Shown: positions 30,021-38,834, counted from the stretch's first letter. The stretch is DNA of 38,834 nt from Opitutales bacterium (GCA_030725715.1 JANRFG010000008.1:2929-41762); one strand, 5' to 3'. Notes: generated by a model from the letters alone, not told the origin. A program made the numbers and translations.

Positions 30021-30716
30021 ATGTCCCAGCACATCGCGATCATCGGCGGCACTTCCGGCATCGGCCGCGCGACCGTCGCGCAGCTCCAGTCCGACGGACA
30101 TACCGTGCACGCCGCCTGCCGTTCGCCCGAGAAGCTGGCCGACCTCGGCATCGTCGCGCAGCCGTTCGACGCCGCCGCGCCCGGCCCGCTCACCTGGCCC
30201 GAACGCCTGGACGGCCTCGTGTACTTCCCCGGCTCGATCTCGCTCAAGCCCTTCCATCGCCTCACGCCGGAAGACTTCCAGCGCGACCTGCAGGTGAACC
30301 TCTTCGGCGCCATCGCCGCGCTGCAGTCGGCGCTCCCCGCGCTCAAGGCTTCGGGCAACGCGTCCGTCGTGCTCTTCTCCACCGTCGCCGTCGCGCAGGG
30401 CATGCCCATGCATGCGAGCATCGCCGCGGCCAAGGGGGCGGTCGAAGCGCTCGCAAGGAGCCTCGCCGCCGAATGGGCGCCGACCATCCGCGTGAACGTC
30501 ATCGCCCCGTCGCTGACCGACACGCCGCTCGCCGGCGCGTTGCTCAACTCCGACCTCAAGAAGGAAGCCGCCGGGAAGCGTCACCCGCTCCAGCAGGTCG
30601 GCCGCTCGGAAGACATGGCCGCGCTCGTCGCGCATCTCCTCTCCGGGAACGCCCGCTTCATGACCGGCCAGGTGCTGCACGTGGACGGCGGATTGTCCGC
30701 GGTGCGGACGTTCTGA
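30021..30716 (+). CDS. Short-chain dehydrogenase/reductase, atypical active site
   Basis: Protein of 231 residues with a Rossmann fold. The cofactor motif is GGTSGIG (9-15, the T-G-x3-G-x-G type), an NLFGA segment supplies the active-site Asn, the catalytic Ser is in VLFSTVAV, and a C-terminal MTGQVLHVDGG closes the family pattern. The usual Y-x3-K is not there: the Lys is present in ASIAAAKGAVEAL but the Tyr position is Ile. The same substitution pattern occurs in some SDR-like proteins, so this is more likely a subfamily trait than damage. Substrate and even oxidoreductase activity are uncertain. It is a single gene between two terminators. Confidence 0.85.
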   Translation: MSQHIAIIGGTSGIGRATVAQLQSDGHTVHAACRSPEKLADLGIVAQPFDAAAPGPLTWPERLDGLVYFPGSISLKPFHRLTPEDFQRDLQVNLFGAIAALQSALPALKASGNASVVLFSTVAVAQGMPMHASIAAAKGAVEALARSLAAEWAPTIRVNVIAPSLTDTPLAGALLNSDLKKEAAGKRHPLQQVGRSEDMAALVAHLLSGNARFMTGQVLHVDGGLSAVRTF

Positions 30717-30728
30717 GGAGGGCACAAA

Positions 30729-30757
30729 AAACCCGGGCGCCTCGCGGGCCCGGGTTT
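30729..30757 (-). terminator. Terminator of the pdh operon (bidirectional)
   Basis: AAACCCGGGC (30729-30738) pairs perfectly with GCCCGGGTTT (30748-30757) across a 9-nt loop. On the minus strand the stem is followed by TTTTTTGTG, 21 bp after the E2 stop codon. On the plus strand it could end the SDR transcript with a shorter T run. Confidence 0.88.
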
Positions 30758-30777
30758 CACCGGAGCCTGCGCTCCGT

Positions 30778-32064
<1,287 letters not shown>

Positions 32065-32082
32065 CGGATTTGAGAGTGAGGA

Positions 32083-33060
32083 TCAGGCGAGGACCTTGAG
32101 GGCTTCGCGGACGACGCGGTTCACGTCGGGGAGCTGTTGGTCCTCCATGCGCTTGCAGTAGATCTGCGGGGCGTCGATGGAGGACACGCGGTGGATCGGG
32201 GCGTCGAGCTCGTCGAACGCCTTCGACTGGATCAGGTAGGCCACCTGGGCGTCGACGCCGCAGAAGGGCTTGTTCTCTTCGACCAGCAGGGCGCGGTGCG
32301 TCTTGCGGACGGAGGCGAGGATGGTCTCCTCGTCGAGCGGGCGGATCGAGCGGAGGTCGACGACCTCGACGCTGACGCCGTGTTCCTGCTCGAGGATCTC
32401 GGCGGCCTTGAGGCTCGTGATGACGGCGCGGCCGTGGGCCACGATCGTGAGGTCGATGCCTTCGCGCTTCACGTCGGCGACGCCGAGCGGGACGATGTAG
32501 TCTTCGTCGGGGACCTCGCCCTTGTCGTTGTAAAGGATGGTGTTCTCCATCACGTAGACCGGGTCGTTGTCGCGGATGGCCGCCTTGAGGAGGCCCTTCG
32601 CGTCGTACGGGGTGGCCGGGCAGACGACCTTGATGCCCGGGTGGGAGGCGAGGATGGCCTCCGGCGTGTGGGAGTGGGTGGCGCCGACGTTGGTGCCGCC
32701 GTTGGCCGGACCGCGGATGACGATCGGGCAGTTGATGAGGCCGCCGGACATGTAGCGGATGTTGCCGGCGTTGTTCACGATCTGGTCGAACGCGACGTAC
32801 GAGAAGGACCAGAACATCAGTTCCATCACCGGGCGGATGCCGAGCATGGAGGCGCCGATGCCGAGGCCGATGAAGCCCGCTTCGGAGATCGGGGTGTCGA
32901 CGACGCGCTTCGGGCCGAACTCCTTGAGGAGGCCCTCGGTCACCTTGTAGGCGCCGTTGAACTGGGCGACTTCTTCGCCCATGATGACGACCTTGTCGTC
33001 GCGCTTGAGTTCTTCGCGCATCGCGGCGCGGAGCGCTTCGCGGTAGGAAATGACGGCCAT
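32083..33060 (-). CDS. pdhB: Pyruvate dehydrogenase E1 component, beta subunit
   Basis: Protein of 325 residues, normal length for the beta subunit of the heterotetrameric E1. Family features: the start ISYREALRAAMREEL, the thiamine-site Glu region VVIMGEEVAQFNGAYKVTEGLL, DTPISEAGFIGLGIGA, GPANGGTNVGATHS, and the end DLRSIRPLDEETILASVRKT. It decarboxylates pyruvate together with the alpha subunit. The gene sits 21 bp after pdhA and 18 bp before the E2 gene, consistent with a single transcript. The start ATG at 33060 is preceded by a pyrimidine-rich stretch, not by a Shine-Dalgarno sequence. Confidence 0.96.
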   Translation of the reverse strand: MAVISYREALRAAMREELKRDDKVVIMGEEVAQFNGAYKVTEGLLKEFGPKRVVDTPISEAGFIGLGIGASMLGIRPVMELMFWSFSYVAFDQIVNNAGNIRYMSGGLINCPIVIRGPANGGTNVGATHSHTPEAILASHPGIKVVCPATPYDAKGLLKAAIRDNDPVYVMENTILYNDKGEVPDEDYIVPLGVADVKREGIDLTIVAHGRAVITSLKAAEILEQEHGVSVEVVDLRSIRPLDEETILASVRKTHRALLVEENKPFCGVDAQVAYLIQSKAFDELDAPIHRVSSIDAPQIYCKRMEDQQLPDVNRVVREALKVLA

Positions 33061-33081
33061 GACGGTAGGTGCGAAGAGGGA

Positions 33082-34188
33082 TTATTCGAAGATGATGGTG
33101 CCGCGGCTGGTCGTGTCCGGACCGCGGTTGTCTTCTTCCCAGTAGATGTGCTTGGTGATGTCGGCGACGGTGGGATCCGGCGACTCGTCGGCGAAGACGG
33201 CGGCCTTGTCGGCCTCGGCCATCGCGGCGTCGTTGATCTCCTGGGAAAGCTCGGGGGTGAGGACCTTCTCGCGCAGGAGCTCCTGCTCGAAGGCGAGGAC
33301 CGGGTCCTTCTTCTCGCGGTATTCCTTGATCTCTTCCTTGTCGCGGTAGGTCTTGTCCGGGTCGGCCATGGAGTGGCCGAAGTAACGGTAGGTGAAGATC
33401 TCGAGGACGGTCGGCTTGGACTCCTCATGGGCGCGCTTGAGGGCGAGGGCCGTCTTGGCGCGGACTTCGTAGACGTCGTGGCCGTTGATGACGTCCCAGG
33501 CCATGTCGTAGCCTTCGGCGCGCTTGGCCAGGCAGCCCGGGTGGGCGGTGGAGCGCTCCTGGGAGGTGCCCATGGAGTAGCCGTTGTTCTCGATGACGAA
33601 GATCATCGGCAGGTCCCAGAGGGCCGCCAGGTTGTAGGCTTCATGGACCGCGCCTTGGTTGACGGCGCCGTCGCCCATGTAGGCGAGGCAGCTGCCCTTG
33701 AGGCCCATGTACTTGACGGCGTAGGCGAGGCCGGTGCCGAGGGGGGCCTGGCCGCCGACGATGCCGTGGCCGCCCCAGTAATTCTTATCAGGGGCGAAAT
33801 AGTGCATCGAACCGCCCTTGCCCTGGGAGCAGCCGGTGACACGGCCGGTCAGTTCGGCCATGCACTCGTTCATGCCCATGCCGACCATCAGGCCGTGGCC
33901 GTGGTCGCGGTAGCCCGTGATGATGTGGTCGTGCTTGCCCAGCAGGGAGATCGTCCCGGCGGCGACGGCCTCCTGGCCGACGTAAAGGTGGAGGAATCCG
34001 CCGATCTTGCCCTGCTGGTAGATACGGATGCAGCGCTGCTCGAAATGGCGGATACGGGCCATTTTCGTGTAAAGGGCGATTTTCTCGGCCTTGGACATCG
34101 AGGCGTTGACCGGATCCTTGGCATAGTCGGAAGGCCCGGCAGGGCGCTTCAGGGATTCGGGATGGGTAAGGACAGCGGGCTTGGCCAC
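33082..34188 (-). CDS. pdhA: Pyruvate dehydrogenase E1 component, alpha subunit
   Basis: Protein of 368 residues. The thiamine diphosphate/Mg motif runs from GDG (172-174) to NN (201-202) in MGDGAVNQGAVHEAYNLAAL to FVIENN. RIRHFEQRC, GFLHLYVGQEAVAAG, TGYRDHGHGL and the substrate-loop region RYFGHSMADPD (phosphorylation-loop equivalent) are all typical. The start is a GTG at 34188, as MAKPAVL-type N-termini are common. It is first gene of pdhA-pdhB-E2. The upstream region has several TTGACC boxes and a palindrome shared with the divergent HPr gene. Confidence 0.96.
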   Translation of the reverse strand: MAKPAVLTHPESLKRPAGPSDYAKDPVNASMSKAEKIALYTKMARIRHFEQRCIRIYQQGKIGGFLHLYVGQEAVAAGTISLLGKHDHIITGYRDHGHGLMVGMGMNECMAELTGRVTGCSQGKGGSMHYFAPDKNYWGGHGIVGGQAPLGTGLAYAVKYMGLKGSCLAYMGDGAVNQGAVHEAYNLAALWDLPMIFVIENNGYSMGTSQERSTAHPGCLAKRAEGYDMAWDVINGHDVYEVRAKTALALKRAHEESKPTVLEIFTYRYFGHSMADPDKTYRDKEEIKEYREKKDPVLAFEQELLREKVLTPELSQEINDAAMAEADKAAVFADESPDPTVADITKHIYWEEDNRGPDTTSRGTIIFE

Positions 34189-34248
34189 GGGAGTTCGTTT
34201 GGTTCGATTGGAGAGGTCTGGCGAGGAAGGTCAAGCGTCCCCTCCCAT

Positions 34249-34270
34249 CGGGTCAATTTGCCTTGACCCG
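34249..34270. promoter_or_regulatory. Inverted repeat between pdhA and HPr (possible operator)
   Basis: CGGGTCAA (34249-34256) is perfectly complementary to TTGACCCG (34263-34270) across 6 nt. Two further TTGACC boxes lie at 34229-34234 (minus strand) and 34291-34296 (plus strand), so each divergent gene has two outward-facing boxes. They may be -35 elements, an operator, or both. Confidence 0.4.
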
Positions 34271-34331
34271 ACTTGCGGCGGGCCTCCCCCTTGACCTATC
34301 CTGTGAGCCCTCTCCCAGGCCCCCTTTATCT

Positions 34332-34619
34332 ATGGAAGAAACCCACGAGGCTTCGGCCCGCGAATTCACCGTCCAGAACCGCATGGGCATCCACACCCGT
34401 CCGGCCGCCCAGATCGTCCGTCTGGCCAACCGCTACCCGGACGTCGAGATCACCGTCTCCAAGGACGACGAATCGGTGAACGGGAAGAGCATCATGGGCC
34501 TCATGATGCTGGCCGCCGGCCTGGGCTCGAAGCTGCGCTTCTCCGCCAAGGGCAAGGACGCCGCCGCCCTCCTGACCGAGATGGAGGCCCTCTTTGCCCG
34601 CAAATTCGACGAATCCTAA
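34332..34619 (+). CDS. HPr-family phosphocarrier protein
   Basis: Protein of 95 residues. The phosphorylatable His21 is in the motif GIHTRPAA and the regulatory Ser53 in NGKSIMGLMMLAA, at the His15/Ser46 spacing of classical HPr. With Enzyme I it could pass phosphate to PTS permeases, or serve a purely regulatory phosphotransfer chain. No Enzyme I, permease or HPr kinase is in the window. A Ser53 competent for HPr kinase would be consistent with kinase control. The start ATG at 34332 leaves an N-terminal tail of about 10 residues longer than usual. The unknown exported protein follows after 8 bp. Confidence 0.9.
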   Translation: MEETHEASAREFTVQNRMGIHTRPAAQIVRLANRYPDVEITVSKDDESVNGKSIMGLMMLAAGLGSKLRFSAKGKDAAALLTEMEALFARKFDES

Positions 34620-34627
34620 GCCCTCCC

Positions 34628-35812
34628 ATGTTCGCGCTGCTCGCCTCCCTCCTGATGCTCGCCGCAGGCGAGCCGGTCGCCCTTCCGGATCTCACCCCGG
34701 CGGAGGTCGTGCGTGAACTCAAGCCGGCGGAACTCGCCGAATGGCATAACGCCATGCGTATCAACGCCTTAGGGGAAGCACGTATCAAGGCAGGGCAGAG
34801 CATTCTTAAGACCAACGCTGCCGCCATGGCTAGTGGCCCGAAGATCGGCAGTCTTTCCGAGACGCCCGAGGAGATCAAGGTCCGGGCCCAGAAGATCATT
34901 GATCAGGGCAATCAGCAGGTCCAGCAGGTCGCGCCTTCCTTGGCCCGCTTGCGTCTGGTCGCGGCCCAGCGCGTCGCCGATAAGCTGAAGCCGGTCGATT
35001 TCGCGGTCGAGATCGCCGCCGCCGCGCCGCCCGCCGCCCTCGACGCCGCCGTCGGCCGTCTGCATAAGCAGGCCGCCGACCTTGGTTACGTTTCCGCCCA
35101 CCTCATCGGTTCGCTGCGCGTCAGCGCCGCCGGCCTCGAGCGCCCTGCCGACCTCACCGCCGACCTCCGTGCCGCCTGGTCGCGCCGGACCGGCGTCGCC
35201 TTGGCCGCCGTCCCGGCCGAAGGTTATGCCTACGTGCCGGCCGTCACGCCGGCCGCGCCCGCCTTGTCCAAGGGGCTCAAGCCGGCGACCGCGCCCAAGC
35301 AGTTCGCCGTGCTCTGGGCCGAGCAGTACGCCGTCGGCGTCGTCGGTTCGCAGACCTTGCTCTTCCTCCGTCTCGCTGACGCCCATTCCTTCCGCATCGT
35401 CGCCTCCGAGCTCGTCCTGACGGACACCGGCGCCGCGCCGGCCGTCGCGACCATCGCCCTGCGCGATGAGCGCAGCTTCGTCCCGCGTCTCACGCAGAGC
35501 GGCGAATGGACGTTCGGTTTCGAGCGGGACAGCCATCCCGTGGGCTCGGCCCTCCTGACCCATCTCTGCCTCACGCAGACCAAACTGTCCGTCGCGGGCG
35601 ACGCTTATGTCGCGATCGTCGCGGGCGGTGGTCCGGCCGGCGGCGTCGTCGGCGCCAAGTGGCGCGCGACCGCGGCCGCCCCCGCGGCCGAAGCCCCGGC
35701 TTCCGGTTCCGCCGCCGTCACCGCTTTCGGCATCGAAGGCATCCCGACGGGCGGCGCCGCGGTGTCCGTCGGTCCGCTGACGCTCCGCCTCGGCGCTCCC
35801 GGCGCGAAGTGA
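34628..35812 (+). CDS. Exported protein of unknown function
   Basis: Protein of 394 residues. A signal peptide (MFALLASLLMLAAGEP) is followed by a helical Ala/Lys/Glu-rich section (about 20-145), then an Ala/Gly/Val-rich, mostly beta-looking section that includes LWAEQYAVGVVGSQTLLFL and LTHLCLTQTKLSV. The last ~50 residues are a low-complexity Ala/Pro/Gly tail. I recognise no family. It lies 8 bp after the HPr gene, so it is probably co-transcribed, and is convergent with def, which ends 1 bp away. Confidence 0.7.
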   Translation: MFALLASLLMLAAGEPVALPDLTPAEVVRELKPAELAEWHNAMRINALGEARIKAGQSILKTNAAAMASGPKIGSLSETPEEIKVRAQKIIDQGNQQVQQVAPSLARLRLVAAQRVADKLKPVDFAVEIAAAAPPAALDAAVGRLHKQAADLGYVSAHLIGSLRVSAAGLERPADLTADLRAAWSRRTGVALAAVPAEGYAYVPAVTPAAPALSKGLKPATAPKQFAVLWAEQYAVGVVGSQTLLFLRLADAHSFRIVASELVLTDTGAAPAVATIALRDERSFVPRLTQSGEWTFGFERDSHPVGSALLTHLCLTQTKLSVAGDAYVAIVAGGGPAGGVVGAKWRATAAAPAAEAPASGSAAVTAFGIEGIPTGGAAVSVGPLTLRLGAPGAK

Positions 35813-36391
35813 TCAGGCCTGCTTGCGCGCCGCCTTCATCTCGGCGGTCGTCGCGCGTTTGAGCTTCTTCACCTTCGCGGCCGTCAGCAGCTGGTGGGCG
35901 CGCGTCATCCGGTCGATGAAGAGCACGCCCTGGCAGTGGTCGTGTTCGTGCTGCACGCAGCGCGCGAGCAGGCCGGCGCACTCGAGGACGTGGGGCGCGC
36001 CGTCGACGTCGCGGTAGCGCACGATCGCGCGCTCCACGCGCTCGACGTCGCCCGTGATCCCCGGGAAGGACAGGCAGCCTTCGGTGTAAGTGTCCGCCTC
36101 GCCCGCGGGGATCGTCACCGTCGCGTTGGCGAGCAGCATCGGCATGATGTCCTCGGGCCGGCGCTCCTGGCCGTCGAGCACGGGCGCGAAGTCCTCGTCA
36201 TGCACGTCCATCACGAAGAGCTGCAGCGAAAGACCCACCTGCGGGGCGGCCAGGCCGATGCCCTTGGCTGCCTTCATCGCGCGCAGCATGGCGTCGCCGA
36301 GGGTGCGGAGGGGCGCGCCGAATTCGCGCACGGGCTCGCCCGCCGCCCGGAGGACCGGGTCGCCGTAGGGGCGGATGGTGAATTCGGCCAT
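35813..36391 (-). CDS. def: Peptide deformylase
   Basis: Protein of 192 residues. It removes the N-formyl group from nascent proteins. All three motifs are present: GIGLAAPQ (44-51), EGCLS with metal ligand Cys106, and HEHDH (148-152) with His148 and His152 as ligands and Glu149 as catalyst. Length is normal to slightly long, with an insert near 64-85. The start is the ATG at 36391. A CII-like regulator gene lies 44 bp upstream on the same strand. The methionyl-tRNA formyltransferase gene that often accompanies def is not here. Confidence 0.95.
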   Translation of the reverse strand: MAEFTIRPYGDPVLRAAGEPVREFGAPLRTLGDAMLRAMKAAKGIGLAAPQVGLSLQLFVMDVHDEDFAPVLDGQERRPEDIMPMLLANATVTIPAGEADTYTEGCLSFPGITGDVERVERAIVRYRDVDGAPHVLECAGLLARCVQHEHDHCQGVLFIDRMTRAHQLLTAAKVKKLKRATTAEMKAARKQA

Positions 36392-36435
36392 GGGTTCTGG
36401 TTACCTTTTCGCGGGGGAGGGGAAAGCGAAAACGC

Positions 36436-36951
36436 TCACTTCCCGTCGCCGTAGTCGCCTTGCTCGCAGCGGCGGACGAACGTCTCGGCGCGCTTGCGCA
36501 GGCCGTTCCACTTGGCGCGCAGGTCCTGCGTCTCGTCCGGCGTCACGCGCCGGTCGGCGATGGCGTCGGCCACGTCGGCGATGAGCAGGCCGAACTCGCG
36601 GACCAGCGTGTTGGCCGCCTGGTCGAGGGCGCCGGCGGCGGGTTCCGTCTCGACCGGCGTGAACTGCCCGCCGGCCTTCGCCGCCAGCCAGTCGAGGATG
36701 CGCGTGTCGCCGGTGAGCGCGATCAGCTGGGCCGTGCGGTGGAGCGGATTCGGCTGGCCGCTGCCTTGGTCGGCCGGTTCGCGCCATTTGTACAGCATGG
36801 AGGGCGAGACCCCGAGGGACTTGGCGACCTCGCCGTGGACCCGGGCCTGGTCGCCGGGCCGGCCTTCGCCCGCTTTGCGCAGGGCGTCTTCCAGGACGTG
36901 GTGTGCTTCCTTGATCCGGCTTCGGCGGGGGGCGGCGGGCTTCTTGGGCAT
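36436..36951 (-). CDS. Phage CII-like DNA-binding protein (CP76 type), putative regulator
   Basis: Protein of 171 residues. A basic N-terminus (MPKKPAAPRRSRIKEAHHVLED) is followed by a helix-turn-helix-like stretch VAKSLGVSPSMLYKWRE and the segment HRTAQLIALTGDTRILDWLAAKAGGQF, which resembles phage regulatory proteins of the CII/CP76 family. The remainder is helical (about 110-165) with a cysteine near the end. The ATG at 36951 fits, as the frame upstream is antisense to the NfeD gene. It lies 44 bp from def, an unusual neighbour. No other phage gene is nearby, so it may be a domesticated regulator. Confidence 0.6.
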   Translation of the reverse strand: MPKKPAAPRRSRIKEAHHVLEDALRKAGEGRPGDQARVHGEVAKSLGVSPSMLYKWREPADQGSGQPNPLHRTAQLIALTGDTRILDWLAAKAGGQFTPVETEPAAGALDQAANTLVREFGLLIADVADAIADRRVTPDETQDLRAKWNGLRKRAETFVRRCEQGDYGDGK

Positions 36952-37045
36952 GGGGCAGGCTAGGGCGGGCGGGCCCGTTTCCGCAAGCGAGAGCGGGGTC
37001 CTTATAACCGGGCTCCGGCTTTGTAGCCGCCCGTCTCGGAAAAGA

Positions 37046-37074
37046 TTGGAAAGGCCGCCCGGCCGAGGCATTGT
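37046..37074 (+). promoter_or_regulatory. Predicted promoter of the NfeD-floA cluster (leaderless type)
   Basis: TTGGAA (37046-37051), a 17-bp spacer and CATTGT (37069-37074), 6 nt before the ATG at 37081. The predicted transcript starts at the start codon. Confidence 0.45.
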
Positions 37075-37080
37075 CCCGGC

Positions 37081-37563
37081 ATGGAAGAAGTCTCCCTCGT
37101 GCTGCCGGCCAGCCTCCTCGTGGCCGGCCTGCTCCTGATCGCCGTCGAGTTCTTCCTGCCGACCGTGTTCCTCGGGTTCGTCGGCGCCGCCGTCTCGTTC
37201 GCCGGCATCTATCTCTCCGCCGCCGCGGGCGCGTTCACCTGCGCGCTCTTCTGCGTCGCCTTCGTCGTGGTCCTCGCCCTCGAGTTCTTCGCCTTCCGCC
37301 GGATCCTGCCGCAGACCGTCATCGGCCGCGCGATGATCAACGTCAGCAGCAACGACGGCGCCGCCGTCCCCGCCGCCGCGGGCTTCGCCGTCTACGTCGG
37401 CAAGACCGGCAAGGCCGTGACCGTGCTCGCCCCCTCCGGCACCGCCGAGGTCGACGGCGCGCTGCTCGAAGCCTTCTCGCTCGACGGCTTCGTCGAACGC
37501 GGCGCCCCCGTCGTCGTCGTCGAAGCCGGCGCCGGCCGCGTCACCGTGCGCCGCGCGCGCTGA
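37081..37563 (+). CDS. NfeD-like membrane protein
   Basis: Protein of 160 residues. Two or three hydrophobic helices lie at about 8-28, 32-52 and 56-74, followed by a soluble C-terminal domain that looks like the OB fold of NfeD proteins ([41 protein letters not shown]). Short NfeD proteins usually work with a flotillin or stomatin partner, and floA follows here after 22 bp. No protease domain (the ClpP-like part of long NfeD proteins) is fused. The start is the ATG at 37081. Confidence 0.82.
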   Translation: MEEVSLVLPASLLVAGLLLIAVEFFLPTVFLGFVGAAVSFAGIYLSAAAGAFTCALFCVAFVVVLALEFFAFRRILPQTVIGRAMINVSSNDGAAVPAAAGFAVYVGKTGKAVTVLAPSGTAEVDGALLEAFSLDGFVERGAPVVVVEAGAGRVTVRRAR

Positions 37564-37585
37564 AAACTCCTTCCCCCTTACCAAC

Positions 37586-38599
37586 ATGGATATCCCCCCC
37601 GTCGTCATCTGGGTCGCCGCCGCCGCCCTGCTCCTGCTCGTCCTCTTCCTGCTCACCTTCCTGGCCGTCTGGGTCCGCGCCCGCCTCGCCGGAGCCGAGG
37701 TCGGCATCTTCGACCTCGTGGGCATGCGCCTGCGCGGCGTCCCTTACAGCGTGATCGTCGACGCCAAGATCGCCGCCACCAAGGCCGGCCTCTCGGTCGA
37801 CGTCGAGAAGATCGACGCCCACTACCTCGCCGGCGGCAACATCGTGCAGACCGTGCAGGCGCTCATCGCCGCCCAGAAGGCCGGCCTGCACCTCGACTGG
37901 AACCGCGCCTGCGCGATCGACATCGCGACCCGTGGCACGAACAAGTCCGTGCTCGAAGCCGTCCTCACCTCCGTGAGCCCCAAGGTCATCGACTGCCCGA
38001 ATCCTTCCAGCGGCCGCACCACGATCGACGCCGTGGCCAAGGACGGCATCCAGGTGAAGGTCAAGGCCCGCGTGACCGTGCGCACCAACCTCGACCGCTT
38101 CGTCGGCGGCGCGCAGGAGGAGACGATCATCGCCCGCGTCGGCGAAGGCATCGTGACGACCATCGGCTCCTCGGAGAGCTACAAGTTCGTCCTCGAGAAC
38201 CCCGACCGCATCTCCAAGACCGTGCTGGCGCGCGGCCTCGACGCCAACACCGCCTACGAGATCATGTCGATCGACATCGCCGACGTGGACGTCGGCGAGA
38301 ACATCGGCGCCACCCTCCAGGAAGCGCAGGCGAACGCGAACAAGAACATGGCGCAGGCCCAGGCCGAGATCCGGCGCGCCGCCGCCGTCGCCCTCGAGCA
38401 GGAGATGCGCGCCCGCGTCGAAGAGATGCGCGCCCGCGTCGTCGAGGCCGAAGCCCAGATCCCGCAGGCCCTCGCCGAGGCCCTGCGTTCGGGCCGCATG
38501 GGCTACCTTGATTTCCAGCGCCTCGAGAACCTCCGCTCCGACACCGAGATGCGCAAGGGCATCGCCGGCGACGGTCCCGCGCCCGGCGCCAAGGCCTGA
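37586..38599 (+). CDS. floA: Flotillin-like protein FloA
   Basis: Protein of 337 residues. An N-terminal membrane helix (about 6-30) precedes the FloA/YqfA-specific SPFH domain with [37 protein letters not shown]. The C-terminal helical region has [22 protein letters not shown] and the repeated [28 protein letters not shown]. FloA forms membrane microdomain scaffolds that organise envelope proteins. The start ATG at 37586 has no Shine-Dalgarno sequence. It is co-transcribed with the NfeD gene and the partial gene beginning 2 bp later. Confidence 0.94.
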   Translation: MDIPPVVIWVAAAALLLLVLFLLTFLAVWVRARLAGAEVGIFDLVGMRLRGVPYSVIVDAKIAATKAGLSVDVEKIDAHYLAGGNIVQTVQALIAAQKAGLHLDWNRACAIDIATRGTNKSVLEAVLTSVSPKVIDCPNPSSGRTTIDAVAKDGIQVKVKARVTVRTNLDRFVGGAQEETIIARVGEGIVTTIGSSESYKFVLENPDRISKTVLARGLDANTAYEIMSIDIADVDVGENIGATLQEAQANANKNMAQAQAEIRRAAAVALEQEMRARVEEMRARVVEAEAQIPQALAEALRSGRMGYLDFQRLENLRSDTEMRKGIAGDGPAPGAKA

Positions 38600-38601
38600 C
38601 C

Positions 38602-38834
38602 ATGGAAGGCGCGGCCATCTTCAAGCTGCTCCTGGCCGTCGGCGGTTTCGCCGTCTGGGCCTACCGGCAGCTGCAGGCGAAGGCCGAGCAGCCGGCCGCG
38701 CCCATCATGGCCGCGCCGCCGCCCATCCCGCGTCGCGCGCGCAAGCCGCGGGCCGTCGCCAAGTCCGCGGCCAAGGCGGCGGCCGCGCCGCATCTCGACG
38801 CGTCGGACCTCGTGGTCACCCGGCCCGCCCGCGC
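38602..38834 (+). CDS. Partial membrane-anchored basic protein, cut by the window end
   Basis: ATG at 38602, 77 codons before the window ends. The N-terminus MEGAAIFKLLLAVGGFAVWAYRQLQAK is a probable membrane anchor. A Pro/Ala/Lys/Arg-rich stretch with RRARKPRAV follows, then HLDASDLVV. No family is recognised. The 2-bp gap from floA indicates the same operon as NfeD and FloA. Confidence 0.6.
   Translation, partial: MEGAAIFKLLLAVGGFAVWAYRQLQAKAEQPAAPIMAAPPPIPRRARKPRAVAKSAAKAAAAPHLDASDLVVTRPAR

Noticed and set aside
34263-34296. TTGACC boxes as simple sigma70 promoters for HPr
   Set aside because: At a 17-bp spacing neither box has an acceptable -10 hexamer, so they are only kept as a possible operator or -35 elements.

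Overview
This is a chromosomal stretch of a GC-rich (roughly two-thirds G+C), Gram-negative bacterium, most likely a Verrucomicrobiota (Opitutae-like) lineage. The case is inference from gene content. The window has a DUF1592 cytochrome-type protein paired with a Tat-exported DUF1552 protein, and secreted ThuA, DUF1080 and SGNH-hydrolase proteins, all typical of the Planctomycetes-Verrucomicrobia group. It also has TonB and an LpxL-type acyltransferase, which imply an outer membrane with lipid A. No rRNA, tRNA, CRISPR array, transposase or integrated phage was recognised.

Layout. 1-208 is repeat DNA. 209-8170 holds housekeeping genes: purC, a TatD hydrolase, tcdA, a small membrane protein, prfA, a HAD phosphatase and ftsK. 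8171-8857 is a gene-free, repeat-dense island. 8858-13254 has two tiny secreted low-complexity proteins, a DUF486 membrane protein, a SulP transporter fused to a beta-carbonic anhydrase, and radC. 13290-16959 is the DUF1592/DUF1552 pair, followed by a second repeat island (16960-17141) and a possible 22-residue basic protein. 17406-25890 has an SGNH lipoprotein, recA with an SOS-like box, a PBP5-type carboxypeptidase, sixA, a TonB protein, a glycosyltransferase, an LpxL-type acyltransferase, a GH16 enzyme and a YdjM-type membrane protein. 26003-29910 is a carbohydrate module: SGNH hydrolase, psicose/tagatose-type epimerase, DUF1080 and ThuA. 30021-34188 has an atypical SDR and the pdhA-pdhB-E2 operon. 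34332-38834 has HPr, an unknown exported protein, def with a phage-CII-like regulator, and an NfeD-floA membrane cluster cut by the window end.

The most unusual content is non-coding. Ten hairpins share one design: a GGTAG foot (or CTACC in inverse) touching a stem of 9-nt arms with a 2-4 nt loop. They fall into about seven unrelated stem sequences, several perfectly paired. This is the architecture of REP/BIME elements mobilised by RAYT transposases, but with a diversified stem. They sit among degenerate 7- and 8-bp tandem micro-arrays that begin 3-12 bp after stop codons, and within a ~130-bp composite element present in inverted copies at both ends of the purC-ftsK block.

A second pattern is in gene starts. 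At least eight operon-leading genes have a TTG (-35 like) 34-36 nt before the start codon, so the predicted transcript would begin at or within a few bases of the start codon. Good Shine-Dalgarno sequences are almost absent. This suggests widespread leaderless or non-SD initiation.
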